This document shows positions 1 to 8,272 of a DNA stretch of 64,000 nt, in pieces (position 1 is the stretch's first letter; each line of letters opens with the position of its first letter). A program made the translations under genes and the position numbers. The stretch is from contig NZ_JPOJ01000001.1 in NCBI RefSeq assembly GCF_000733855.1, positions 1,178,001 to 1,242,000 on the forward strand, in the 5' to 3' direction. The notes beneath the pieces are model-generated. The model did not search any database and was not told the DNA's origin. It saw only the letters and a list, made by a program, of their open reading frames with translations. The stretch comes from Methylomicrobium agile (GTDB lineage Bacteria > Pseudomonadota > Gammaproteobacteria > Methylococcales > Methylomonadaceae).

Positions 1-236
1 CAGTGCTTCGCCATCCTTTAAACTATCCGGACGATGCCGGCGCCAAGGCCTTCGAGCAAAATTGCCATACGGCTTGCCATAGTTGGTATCGGGTGGATAG
101 GGCCGGCCAACGGCGTACCGACTGGCGGCCGACCGTGGAACGGATGATCGAGTTCAACAAGGCGCCGATAGCGGACGAACAGCGCGAATTGATCGTCGAT
201 TATCTGAACCGGCATTACACGCTGGCCAAACCTTGA
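1..236 (+). CDS. c-type cytochrome-like protein, 3' part (truncated by window edge)
   Basis: The reading frame is open from the first bases and stops at 234-236, so only the C-terminal ~77 residues are visible. They contain CHTACH, which as CxxxCH is one residue longer than the usual CxxCH haem c motif, followed by a stretch resembling the helical end of small periplasmic cytochromes (WRPTVERMIEF, then DYLNRHY). The stop codon overlaps the ATG of the TonB receptor gene (TGATG), so the two are translationally coupled. An electron-transfer role in the periplasm is an inference; the N-terminus and any further haem sites lie outside the window. Confidence 0.55.
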   Translation, partial: VLRHPLNYPDDAGAKAFEQNCHTACHSWYRVDRAGQRRTDWRPTVERMIEFNKAPIADEQRELIVDYLNRHYTLAKP

Positions 237-2116
237 TGGATCTAACGAGAGCAGGCTTGACGGCCGTGTGTCTGGTCGTGACGGCGCCGGTGTTGTTCGC
301 CGACAACGGCCTGGAGGTCATCACCACCGAGGACATCGAGCGGGAGAAACCGGCTAGCCTGATGGAATTGCTGCGCAAACGCGGCGGCGTCGGTGACAGT
401 TCCGGTGCCTTGAGTCTGCGCGGCGTACCCAAGGTGGCGCTATATGTCGATGGCTTTTCGCGCGGCGGTTCGGTGTTCGAACTGGACAAGGTCAAGCCGC
501 AGGATGTGGCTCGTATCGAAATCGTCCGCGGTGCGGCCTCCAACCGCTACGGCGCCGATGCCTTGGGTGGGGCGATCATCGTCACCACCGTGCAAGCCAA
601 GCCGAAAATGTCTCTGGGCTTGGTGCAAGGTTATGACAGCGTCGATAGCCATTACAGCCGCGCCATCGCTTCCGGCGGTCAAAACGGCATCGATTTGCGC
701 GCCAGTTTCGAAGACAGCCTCGCCAACCGTTGGCTGATCCAGCGTGGCGACAGCCCACTGACATCATTGGCGCAGACTCAGGCTACCTGGCTCGCCAAAC
801 GCGGTGGCGACATCAAGGCTGCTTATCGCAACGACTGGCTGACAGCCGGCGCCGAACTCAATTATCTGGAACAAACCCGCAATTACGGTCGGCCGAACTA
901 TTACAACGAATACACGACGCTACGGCCGCGGCTGTTTTCGGAAATACGTTTCGGCAATTTAAAGCTGAGCGGCAAATTGATGTACGAGGATTTGCGCACC
1001 GATGTTTATCGCGATAGCGGCAATGTGAGTGATTTGGCCTTATACATGCAGGGGCCGGAAACCGAAAAAAATTTCAATCTGGAAGTACAGGGCGAATACG
1101 GCGGTTTCAACGCCGGCTTGGTGTATGCCGTCAATCAGGCTGGCATCGAACAGAATCTGGCCGACGGCGGCCGGCGATTGTTCGGCATGAAAAGCACGGT
1201 GGATAGAATGGGGCTGTTTGCCGGTTACGGTCTGGACTTTTTCGGCGATTGGCATCTGGACGTCAGCGGCCGTTACGATCAATACGATTATTCCGGCATA
1301 TCGATCTACGACGCCGGCCTGGAAACACACGAGGCCGATGCCTTCAAACAAGCCTTCAACCCCAAACTGGCTTTGTCCTGGAAGGCTTTGTCCTGGCTGA
1401 GTTTGCGCGGCTCCGCCGCCACCGGTTTCGTACCGCCCGACCCCGTCACTCTGTATTACCGGCAAACCCGGCCGAATTATCTGATTCTGCCCAATCCCGG
1501 CTTGCGGCCCGAACAATCGACCACGCTGGATTTCGGTTTCGAAACCGCTTGGCAGGGCGGGAAGGCGGAACTGACTTGGTTTTATACCCGTTGGACCGAC
1601 AAGATGGAGCGGCTGGTGACTGCCGGTACGCCGACGACCCAGCAAACCGTCAATCTCGGCGCATCGGAATCGCAAGGTCTGGAATTCAGCCTACAGCAAG
1701 GTCTGCTCGAAGACTTAAATCTGAGCTTCAACTATACCCTGACGGCCACGCAAATCACCAAAAGCCTTGATGCCGCCTACATCGGCAACGAACTGGCCTA
1801 CCAACCGCGCCACAGGATCAATGCGGTACTGACCTATACCGGTATCAAGGATTTGACCGCCCGGCTAAATCTACACCACGAATCGGAGCAATATATGGAT
1901 TTTCGCAATCTGCGCCGCGATGCCGCAGGCAACGCCTGGTACAACCAAGCCTACGCCACGCTGGATTTTCTGCTGACCAAAAAACTGCAATGGGCCGGCA
2001 ACGGCGTGAATTTGACCTTGGCGCTGAATAATCTGACCGACAACCGCTTCCAGAAAAGCCTGTTTCAAGTCGATGTCGGCCGGGTGGTGCGCGGCGAGAT
2101 TGAAGTGCAATTTTAA
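236..2116 (+). CDS. TonB-dependent outer-membrane receptor
   Basis: A 626-residue protein with a signal peptide (hydrophobic residues ~6-22, probable cleavage after FA), then a plug domain at ~27-130 with the typical LRGVPKVALYVDG and IEIVRGAASNRYGADALGGAI segments, then a beta-barrel ending in phenylalanine (EIEVQF). It has no N-terminal signalling (STN) extension, so it is unlikely to drive the FecIR pair 1.6 kb downstream by the classical route. I chose the ATG at 236 over the TTG at 233. The gene overlaps the cytochrome stop and the ABC ATPase start (TAATG). The substrate cannot be read from sequence; a metal chelate or cofactor imported with the adjacent ABC genes is plausible. Confidence 0.9.
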   Translation: MDLTRAGLTAVCLVVTAPVLFADNGLEVITTEDIEREKPASLMELLRKRGGVGDSSGALSLRGVPKVALYVDGFSRGGSVFELDKVKPQDVARIEIVRGAASNRYGADALGGAIIVTTVQAKPKMSLGLVQGYDSVDSHYSRAIASGGQNGIDLRASFEDSLANRWLIQRGDSPLTSLAQTQATWLAKRGGDIKAAYRNDWLTAGAELNYLEQTRNYGRPNYYNEYTTLRPRLFSEIRFGNLKLSGKLMYEDLRTDVYRDSGNVSDLALYMQGPETEKNFNLEVQGEYGGFNAGLVYAVNQAGIEQNLADGGRRLFGMKSTVDRMGLFAGYGLDFFGDWHLDVSGRYDQYDYSGISIYDAGLETHEADAFKQAFNPKLALSWKALSWLSLRGSAATGFVPPDPVTLYYRQTRPNYLILPNPGLRPEQSTTLDFGFETAWQGGKAELTWFYTRWTDKMERLVTAGTPTTQQTVNLGASESQGLEFSLQQGLLEDLNLSFNYTLTATQITKSLDAAYIGNELAYQPRHRINAVLTYTGIKDLTARLNLHHESEQYMDFRNLRRDAAGNAWYNQAYATLDFLLTKKLQWAGNGVNLTLALNNLTDNRFQKSLFQVDVGRVVRGEIEVQF

Positions 2117-2841
2117 TGGCAGCTCAAGCAGGAAATTGGGCCGTTTCGGCCGAACGCTTGATCAAACGCTATCCTAACGGCCATCTGGCTTTGGAGGGTG
2201 TCGATCTGCAGATTCGGCGCGGCGAGGTATTCGGTCTATTGGGGCAAAACGGCGCCGGCAAGACCACCTTGCTGAAAATTCTCTGCGGTTTACTGCAACC
2301 GTGCCGCGGCCGGCTCAGGATACTCGATATAGAAGCCAAGAACGGCTTTCATCACATCAAGCGCTGCTTGGGCGTGGTATCGCAAGATATCAATCTCGAT
2401 CAACCGTTGACCGTGCTCGGCAATTTGCAACGGCATTGCAGTTATTTTTCGATTCCCCGCCGGCAAGCCTCGGCACGCATCGCCGAATGGCTGCACATTT
2501 TACAGTTGGAACACGCCGCCCACCAGTCCATCCATCAACTATCCGGCGGCAACAAGCGTAAGGTGATGATCGCGCGCGCCTTCATCACCGAGCCGCAACT
2601 GTTGATCCTGGACGAGCCGACCAATGCGCTCGATCCGTCGGTGCGCAGCGTGGTTTGGGACAGGATATGCGCCTTTGCCGATCAGGGCGGCACGGTATTG
2701 CTGTCCACTCACCACTTTCAGGAAGCCGAGCATCTTTGCGGCCGAGTCGAGCTGATTCATCAAGGTCGATTGCAGACGCTGGATAGCGCCGAATCGCTGG
2801 AAAGCCGCTTTTATGCGCTTACGGCAAACGAAGCGGCATGA
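2116..2841 (+). CDS. ABC transporter ATP-binding protein (ABC-2 type)
   Basis: A 241-residue nucleotide-binding subunit with Walker A GQNGAGKTTLLK (~42-53), signature LSGGNKRKV (~143-151), Walker B LLILDEPTNALDP (~161-173) and the switch histidine in STHH (~198-201). It partners the permease whose start overlaps its stop by four bases (ATGA at 2838-2841). This half-transporter pair resembles ATPases found in PQQ-dependent alcohol-oxidation clusters (PedC-like), and a cytochrome lies just upstream, but that link is an inference. It acts on the cytoplasmic face of the inner membrane. Confidence 0.9.
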   Translation: MAAQAGNWAVSAERLIKRYPNGHLALEGVDLQIRRGEVFGLLGQNGAGKTTLLKILCGLLQPCRGRLRILDIEAKNGFHHIKRCLGVVSQDINLDQPLTVLGNLQRHCSYFSIPRRQASARIAEWLHILQLEHAAHQSIHQLSGGNKRKVMIARAFITEPQLLILDEPTNALDPSVRSVVWDRICAFADQGGTVLLSTHHFQEAEHLCGRVELIHQGRLQTLDSAESLESRFYALTANEAA

Positions 2842-3596
2842 TGTCGTCGGGATTTTGGGCGTTTGTCGCCAGAACCTTGGCCGAAAGTCTGGAAAACTGG
2901 CGCTACGCGTTGTTTCGTATGGTGTTTCAGCCTTTTGTTTATCTGTTGGTATTCGGCAAAATTCTCGGCCAAGCCTTATCGGGCAGCGGTTATTCGTTAA
3001 CCGTAGGGCCGGGCATCATAGCCATGCTGGTGATGAATACGGCATTGAACAGTATCGGCGGCCTGTTTTCGCGCGGTTACTATTTCCGCAGCATGGAAGG
3101 TTGGTTACTGGCACCCCTCAGCCTTCGCGCCCTAATGTTAGCCTGGGTGACGGGAACAGTGCTGATAGCCACCTTCGCGGGTTTGATCGGCAGCCTGATA
3201 CTGTACCTGCTTTTAGGCTATCAGCCGGTATCCCCGTGGACGGAATTGCTATGCCTGCTATACGGCGCGGCGGCGTTCGCATTATTGTGTTGCATCGGCT
3301 ATACCTTGCCGTCAACGCCAGCCAAGGCTCAAGACTTTCTGGCATTTTTGTTGATGCCGATGATGTTTCTCGGCTGCACTTTCTTCAGCTATGCGATGCT
3401 GGAATCCCCCTGGAATGTCGTCGCGCTGCTGCTACCAACCACTTATCTCAGCGAAGCCTTGCGCATAGTTTACGGCAGTCAATCTTCCGCTCTCGATCCA
3501 ACGCAGATCGTCGGCGGCGGCATCGCCGCGCTTATATTGCTATTCATTGTCGCCGATTGGTCTTTTCGGCGCAGGTTTCGTGATTTTCTTTGGTAA
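2838..3596 (+). CDS. ABC-2 type transporter permease
   Basis: A 252-residue hydrophobic protein with about six membrane segments, for example FVYLLVFGKILGQAL near residue 34, IIAMLVMNTAL near 59 and IVGGGIAALILLFIV near 228. Topology and length match ABC-2 permeases. It is the last gene of the cytochrome-receptor-ATPase-permease operon and is coupled to the ATPase by a four-base overlap. After its stop there is a ~170-base AT-rich gap before the sigma factor gene; I see no strong terminator there. Export versus import cannot be decided; ABC-2 permeases usually export. Confidence 0.85.
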   Translation: MMSSGFWAFVARTLAESLENWRYALFRMVFQPFVYLLVFGKILGQALSGSGYSLTVGPGIIAMLVMNTALNSIGGLFSRGYYFRSMEGWLLAPLSLRALMLAWVTGTVLIATFAGLIGSLILYLLLGYQPVSPWTELLCLLYGAAAFALLCCIGYTLPSTPAKAQDFLAFLLMPMMFLGCTFFSYAMLESPWNVVALLLPTTYLSEALRIVYGSQSSALDPTQIVGGGIAALILLFIVADWSFRRRFRDFLW

Positions 3597-3786
3597 TTAA
3601 AAAACGGTGACAATGGTCTGTCTGTTTTTGGGTTATTCGGAAAATAGGGCATATCGCCGAATACGCGAAATATAACATAGTTTAATTTTTAGAGAGATAC
3701 AACCTATTGAAGATAAAGGATTAAATAATTGGCATATATCGTGCTTATTTAGTAACGATGTTATGTCGACAAAGGATGACCTTTTC

Positions 3787-4290
3787 ATGACCGAAAAAAT
3801 ATCTCACAACATGTTACAGGCTTGGTTTCACCGTTATTCGTCCGATCTCGAAATATTCTTTTGCCGAAAGATTGGCGAATCGGATGCCCCGGATCTGGTA
3901 CAGGAAGTCTATCTACGGGCGATAACCTATTCATCATCGGCGGCCATTATTCAGCCGCGCGCGTTTTTGTTCAAAATAGCCGCCAACTTGGTCGTCGACC
4001 ATGTTCGTAAACAGAGCTACCGCCAATGCGACAATTATGAAGAAATCGAAGAAGAGACGATTACCAGTATTCTGGGACCGGAGGATACTTTGTGCGGAAC
4101 AGAACGCCTAAGAAAGTTTCGCGATGCTTTGGCGCAATTGCCCGCCGATCATCGGCAAGCCTTTTTGCTGAATCGTTTCGAAGGTTTATCTCATATGGAA
4201 ATCGCGCAATTTATGGGGGTTTCCGATAAAACCGTAAAGCGTTACATTACGAAAGCCTTCGATCATTGCTTGAGCAGCCTCGAATTATAA
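3787..4290 (+). CDS. FecI-like ECF sigma factor
   Basis: A 167-residue sigma factor with region 2 (DAPDLVQEVYLRA, then FKIAANLVVDHVRKQ) and region 4 with a helix-turn-helix (LPADHRQAFLLNRFEGLSHMEIAQFMGVSDKTVKRY). I prefer the ATG at 3787 because AAGGA lies about 10 bases upstream; an in-frame ATG at 3763 would add eight residues but has no visible ribosome site. The FecR-like gene follows after ~230 bases, the usual pairing for iron or metal-starvation signalling. No STN-containing receptor is adjacent, so the inducing signal is unknown. Confidence 0.88.
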   Translation: MTEKISHNMLQAWFHRYSSDLEIFFCRKIGESDAPDLVQEVYLRAITYSSSAAIIQPRAFLFKIAANLVVDHVRKQSYRQCDNYEEIEEETITSILGPEDTLCGTERLRKFRDALAQLPADHRQAFLLNRFEGLSHMEIAQFMGVSDKTVKRYITKAFDHCLSSLEL

Positions 4291-4518
4291 AAGGGTACAA
4301 ATACAAGTTAGTTTATAAGAGGCCGGGCTGAAGTTTATATTTGACCGCTATGCCGGTATACTGGCCCGATACAGCGATAACCGGTCTTTCCGGAGGCGCT
4401 TTCGGGGTTCCGGTTTGCTTGGATGCCTGGCATTCAACTGATTTTTCGAATAAAACAGCGGTATGTTTATGCGGCTTTCAACCATCAGAACCTCGGTTTA
4501 CCGAATAATGAAAGATTT

Positions 4519-5493
4519 ATGATAGAGCAACCCGATTCCAATGCCGTTCGCCGACAGGCCATTGCTTGGTTGGTTAGCAAGCAATCCGGAGCGTTTAGCG
4601 CAGAGGAGAGACAGGCGTTCGAGCGTTGGTTGGCGGCCGATCCCGATCATAGCCGAATCTACCGGCAAATAGAGGCGGCATGGATGGGCTTGCCTTGCCC
4701 GAGCATCGAATTGGCGGCCGCGCGTAAAAAAGATCGGCGTTTATGGCGGCATAGTCAAAGATTGGCCTTGGCGATTGCTGCCAGCATGGCGCTTGCCGTC
4801 GGGCTTTGTGCCTGGGAAGGTTGGCCACTTGCCGACAATAGCGTCTTTCGTACCGCGAAAGGCGAGAGGCGGAATATTACCTTGGCCGATGGTTCTTCCG
4901 TCGAGCTTAATTCCGACAGCGAGCTTGCCGTCTATTACAGTTGGCGAGGCCGTTCTTTAGCGCTACTGCGCGGCGAAGCCTTGTTCGGCGTGGCTCCGGG
5001 TAAACTGCGGCCTTTCGAGGTGACGGCGGGAGGCGGACGAATTCGCGATATCGGCACCCGTTTCGATGTGGTCGTCGGCGCTTCGCAAAATCGCGTTTCG
5101 GTATTGGAAGGCGCCATTGATCTGCGATTGGCCGCCACGGGCGATCAACGCCAAACCTTAGCCGGACAGGCAATAACCTACAATGCCGTGACAGTGCTTT
5201 CGGAACCTGAAGCGGCCGATGTCAAGGCGCTCACGGCTTGGCATACCGGCAAATTGATTTTCCGCAATACGCCGTTGTCGGAAGTCCTCAATAAATTGGA
5301 GCGTTATCATCCCGTGCATTTCCGGCTTGCGGAGCCGTCATTGGCTTTTTTGCCTCTGGGCGGAGTCTTCGACAATAACGATCTCGAACGCTTTCTTGTT
5401 ACCTTGGAAGCGGTTTTGCCGGTCGACATTAAACGCGATAAAAACGGTGATGTGTTGATCGATCGCCGTCGCTCCCGAAAGTTTTCAAAGTAA
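4519..5493 (+). CDS. FecR-like anti-sigma regulator
   Basis: A 324-residue protein. The N-terminus (RRQAIAWLVSKQSGAFSAEERQ) matches the cytoplasmic DUF4880/FecR_N sigma-binding helix. A single membrane segment follows at ~88-105 (LALAIAASMALAVGLCAW), then a periplasmic FecR domain (GERRNITLADGSSVELNS; EVTAGGGRIRDIGTRFDVV) and a C-terminal STN-like fold. I chose the ATG at 4519; an upstream in-frame ATG at 4423 would add 32 unrelated residues. It should sequester the sigma factor encoded upstream. The expected TonB receptor gene is missing: downstream lies the glmS/glmU scar. Confidence 0.88.
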   Translation: MIEQPDSNAVRRQAIAWLVSKQSGAFSAEERQAFERWLAADPDHSRIYRQIEAAWMGLPCPSIELAAARKKDRRLWRHSQRLALAIAASMALAVGLCAWEGWPLADNSVFRTAKGERRNITLADGSSVELNSDSELAVYYSWRGRSLALLRGEALFGVAPGKLRPFEVTAGGGRIRDIGTRFDVVVGASQNRVSVLEGAIDLRLAATGDQRQTLAGQAITYNAVTVLSEPEAADVKALTAWHTGKLIFRNTPLSEVLNKLERYHPVHFRLAEPSLAFLPLGGVFDNNDLERFLVTLEAVLPVDIKRDKNGDVLIDRRRSRKFSK

Positions 5494-5555
5494 CCGTAGT
5501 GACCTGAAAAACATAAATCACAGAAGGGGATCGTGCAGGCTTTGCAGCCCCCCGC

Positions 5556-5804
5556 TTATTCCACCGCCACCGATTTCGCCAAGTTTCTTGGCTGGTCGAC
5601 ATCGGTGCCTTTCAATACCGCGACATGGCAGGCCAGAAGCTCAGGGCCTTGGCCTGTTCGTTCCGATGCACCCGCTCCAGATGGCTAAGCGGGTTCCGGT
5701 CGCTCGTTCCGAGCGCTTCGTCCTCGGTTTCGGGCTGGCTCGTCACTACCGCCGCCTGTTCCGCGACCGCCATTTCGATGATATCGGTCAGGTAATATTC
5801 GAAC
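5556..5804 (-). pseudogene. Chimeric glmS/glmU fragment (broken duplicate)
   Basis: Read on the minus strand, 5804-~5643 encodes ~50 residues close to internal GlmU (EYYLTDIIEMAVAEQ... [14 protein letters not shown]). Next to it, 5640-5556 encodes the last 23 residues of GlmS (ending LAKSVAVE and TAA) in a different frame. The genuine genes at 8438-11639 hold both segments ~2.4 kb apart, so the copy has lost everything between. Several differences from the resident genes (LAKSVAVE versus LAKSVTVE, ND to SD and others) suggest an old duplication or DNA from a relative. The GlmU part begins two bases after the Doc toxin stop codon. Confidence 0.8.
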
Positions 5805-6197
5805 TTAAGTGATTTCCATCGGCTTCGTATTGGCTCTAATCCAGTCTGCAAATGCTGTTTCGGACAGACGCCCTTCCGCAAGCCTTAACATGGCAACCAC
5901 GCAAGACGGATCATCGGCCATCAATTTCTGACCGTTCAAAGCCAGAAACAGCTCGGTAACCGTAAAGGCTGTTCGTTTGTTGCCGTCAATAAAAGGATGA
6001 TTACGAGTAAGATCAAAGCCATAGGCGGCAGCCGGCGCCGACAAATCCGGGTCATCGTAACTGGCTGAATTTCGAGGGCGAAACAGCGCCGATTCCAACA
6101 AGCCACGCTCACGAATCCCCACCGCGCCGCCATGCTCTGCAAGGTGTTCCTCATGCAAAGCAAGAACAACGGATTCCTCGACCCAAACAACCGGCAT
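5805..6197 (-). CDS. doc: Doc/Fic-family toxin (death-on-curing type)
   Basis: A 130-residue Fic-fold protein with the central motif HPFIDGNKRTA (~78-88), matching HxFx(D/N)GNKR of Fic/Doc proteins, and the Doc-type start (WVEESVVLALHEEHLAEHGG, then GIRERGLLESAL). Family members transfer a phosphate or AMP to translation factors. The start overlaps the antitoxin stop (TAATG), the usual antitoxin-first order. The stop is followed at once by the glmU-like fragment, so the module sits at a recombination junction. Confidence 0.88.
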   Translation of the reverse strand: MPVVWVEESVVLALHEEHLAEHGGAVGIRERGLLESALFRPRNSASYDDPDLSAPAAAYGFDLTRNHPFIDGNKRTAFTVTELFLALNGQKLMADDPSCVVAMLRLAEGRLSETAFADWIRANTKPMEIT

Positions 6198-6385
6198 TAC
6201 TTCGCCAGTTCGTGCAGCACATCACGGCGCTTTTTCATGATCTGCCGCGCCAGGGTCATTTGTTTCTCGAATTCTGGATCATAGGGCGTCAGTCGAAAAC
6301 CTTCCGGCGATTCGGTCAAAAATACCCTATCGCCTTTTTCAAGGCGCAGCTTGTCCAATGCTTCCTTAGGCAAGACGACGCCCAC
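6197..6385 (-). CDS. AbrB/MazE-like antitoxin (start uncertain)
   Basis: The 62 residues from a GTG at 6385 (MGVVLPKEALDKLRLEKGDR) form the second half of a SpoVT/AbrB DNA-binding fold, with a C-terminal tail that would neutralise the toxin. The coding resemblance extends upstream of this GTG: the in-frame codons at 6386-6418 read FTLKLTTAGNSV, the usual AbrB beginning, but no ATG, GTG or TTG precedes them before a TAA at 6419-6421. The antitoxin therefore starts at CTG (6412 or 6406), or is N-terminally truncated. It is coupled to doc by TAATG. Confidence 0.75.
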   Translation of the reverse strand: MGVVLPKEALDKLRLEKGDRVFLTESPEGFRLTPYDPEFEKQMTLARQIMKKRRDVLHELAK

Positions 6386-6558
6386 GGAATTGCCAGCCGT
6401 TGTCAGCTTCAGCGTGAATTATTCAGAAATAAGTTCAAGAGATAGTTATTAAGAATTGTAGGGATAATCGAAAGTTAGCGTTTGCCAGAAGGCCACTTCG
6501 AGAATTGAACGTCGATCCCTATCTCTTAAAAACGGGGATAATCGAACCAAACAAAAAG

Positions 6559-6606
6559 ACGACCGGTCCAATTTTTTTTGACATTTTAGACGACCGGTCG
6601 TATATT
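6559..6606 (+). promoter_or_regulatory. Sigma-70 promoter with TetR-type palindromic operator
   Basis: The -35 box TTGACA (6578-6583), a 17-base spacer and the -10 box TATATT (6601-6606) form a near-consensus promoter. A perfect 12-base palindrome ACGACCGGTCGT (6590-6601) fills the spacer, and a second partial copy ACGACCGGTC lies 31 bases upstream (6559-6568), about three helical turns away. The arrangement is that of a TetR-family repressor controlling its own gene, and the tetR remnant follows directly. Confidence 0.72.
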
Positions 6607-6612
6607 AATCGC

Positions 6613-6860
6613 CTGCAAAAGCTCACTCAAAAACAAACCAAGCGTGAAAATTTACTCAATCAAGACGTCTCCTTGCTCATGCTTCAGGGCGGGCTAAAAG
6701 AGATTCTTGAGGCCGTACAAATTCTTTTTACCGCTATTTCAAGATTTTGCAGCCGCGTCGATCGCTCACTGCATAGTGATTTACGTGGAATAGAGGATTT
6801 CCCGAATGACTTGGACTTTCTTGAAGCCTATGGCGTCTCTGTTTCCAGGTCAAACGACGG
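6613..6860 (+). pseudogene. TetR-family regulator remnant
   Basis: The frame reads KQTKRENLLNQDVSLLMLQG then GLKEILEAVQI, which is the HTH region of a TetR-family repressor. About four residues between LLMLQG and GLKEIL are missing, and after VQI the PKGS segment is lost, so the reading shifts away from the FYxYF core. No start codon is visible between the promoter and this segment. No ligand-binding domain is recognisable downstream. The rest of the gap up to 7017 shows no convincing gene. Confidence 0.55.
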
Positions 6861-7017
6861 TCAAAGAACATGCTGAAAAAGTGGGATTCGAGCAATCGAA
6901 TTTCGCAGATGAAAATCGGCATCGACCGGCAACAGCGGAAGTTTAACCGAGTTAAATAGCGCGTTTGTAGCGGTTTGCAAACGCGCATTTTTAAAATTTC
7001 GACATTCAATCCGAGCC

Positions 7018-8187
7018 ATGACCATGATCCAGAAAACACTCATAAAGACCTTGTGCAGCCTGCTGCTGACTTCAACGATGGCCCATGCCGAAATATTGGC
7101 GATGGTGAACTACGACGGCAAGCCGGGCAGCACCCCGCGCCGGGAAGGCATTGCGATCCTCGATGTAGATCCTGAGTCGCCGCAATTCGGCAAAATCTTA
7201 ACCGATCTGCCTCTGCCGCCGGATACGGTTTCCCATCATTTCTTTTATAACAAAGATTTAAGCAAGGCCTATATCACCGCCTTGGGCAACGGCGCCTTGC
7301 GCGTGATCGACATGAAGCGCACGCCGTACACCATTAAATTACTGGATGTGCCTGAGTGCGAAGTCGGCGAAGACATGGCGTTCACCGCGGACCAAAAAAC
7401 CTGGTATCTCACCTGTATGGGATCGAGTAACGTGATTGTCGGCGATGCGCGGACGGATAAAGTCAGACAGGTCATTGCCGCCAATGGCCCGGACACCTTT
7501 ATTCGGTACCCGCACGGCATTGGGCTGCAGGAAGAGATCAATCGGCTCATCGTTACCAGCACCGTGCGTCCGTCCGACCTGAAAGATCCCGGTGAAACCG
7601 TCACCGTCATCGAAGCGGCGAGCGGCAAGGTACTTTCCACGCATAAATTGTCCGACCAACCCAGTCCGTCGGGTTCAGCGCCGGTAGAAGCGGTATTCGT
7701 GCCGCATGCGAACCCACCGCTGGCTTATATCAATACCCTGTTCGAAGGTAAATTATGGCGGGCGACATGGCAGGCGAATAGTGATACGTTTGATTTTCAG
7801 CCCATTTATGACTTTTCGGCAATCAAGCAGGGCGTTCCTTTGGAAATTTACTTTAACCGGGCACACGATCGGTTATACGTCACTACCGCAAAGCCCGGCG
7901 CTTTGAATATTTTCGACATCAGCGGCCAATCCATAGCAAAACCTATTTTACTGAAATCGATTCCAACCGCCGCGGGCTCTCATCATGTCGTCTTTTCGCC
8001 CGATGAAAAATATGCGTTCGTGCAGAATAATTTTTTAAATCTGCCCGAAATGGACGATGGTTCGATTACCGTGATCGATTTGCATAAAATGACCAGGAAA
8101 ACCAGTATCGATACGCTGAAAAAGATGGGTTTAAAACCCCACGACATTTACATGCTGCCGGCATGGCACACGGATGATGCGCATTAA
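7018..8187 (+). CDS. YVTN-type beta-propeller protein, periplasmic
   Basis: A 389-residue protein with a signal peptide (hydrophobic core ~10-19, cleavage near AHA-E) followed by YVTN/YncE-like repeats, for example GDARTDKVRQVIAANG near 143, TVIEAASGKVLSTHKL near 195 and FSPDEKYAFVQNNF near 327 with TVIDLHKMTRKT near 352. Such propellers bind partners or ligands; proteins of this type accompany PQQ-linked catabolism genes. It stands alone, between the dead tetR gene and a strong terminator, and may once have been controlled by that regulator. No enzymatic residues are evident. Confidence 0.8.
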   Translation: MTMIQKTLIKTLCSLLLTSTMAHAEILAMVNYDGKPGSTPRREGIAILDVDPESPQFGKILTDLPLPPDTVSHHFFYNKDLSKAYITALGNGALRVIDMKRTPYTIKLLDVPECEVGEDMAFTADQKTWYLTCMGSSNVIVGDARTDKVRQVIAANGPDTFIRYPHGIGLQEEINRLIVTSTVRPSDLKDPGETVTVIEAASGKVLSTHKLSDQPSPSGSAPVEAVFVPHANPPLAYINTLFEGKLWRATWQANSDTFDFQPIYDFSAIKQGVPLEIYFNRAHDRLYVTTAKPGALNIFDISGQSIAKPILLKSIPTAAGSHHVVFSPDEKYAFVQNNFLNLPEMDDGSITVIDLHKMTRKTSIDTLKKMGLKPHDIYMLPAWHTDDAH

Positions 8188-8246
8188 GGATACGCCCAAA
8201 AGTAACGTCCCGAAACTCTCCCACGGAAGCCCGATTCCTCTTTCTG

Positions 8247-8272
8247 AAAGTGTCGGCTAAACCGACACTTTT
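8247..8272 (+). terminator. Rho-independent terminator, possibly bidirectional
   Basis: A perfect 10-base stem (AAAGTGTCGG / CCGACACTTT) with a 5-base loop ends in T residues, 60 bases after the beta-propeller stop. The A-rich left arm gives U residues on the other strand, so it could also stop glmS transcription arriving from the right. Confidence 0.75.

Noticed and set aside
6505-6876. Intact 123-residue gene
   Set aside because: Its start lies upstream of the promoter and operator, and the recognisable TetR segments are internally deleted, so it is treated as a remnant.
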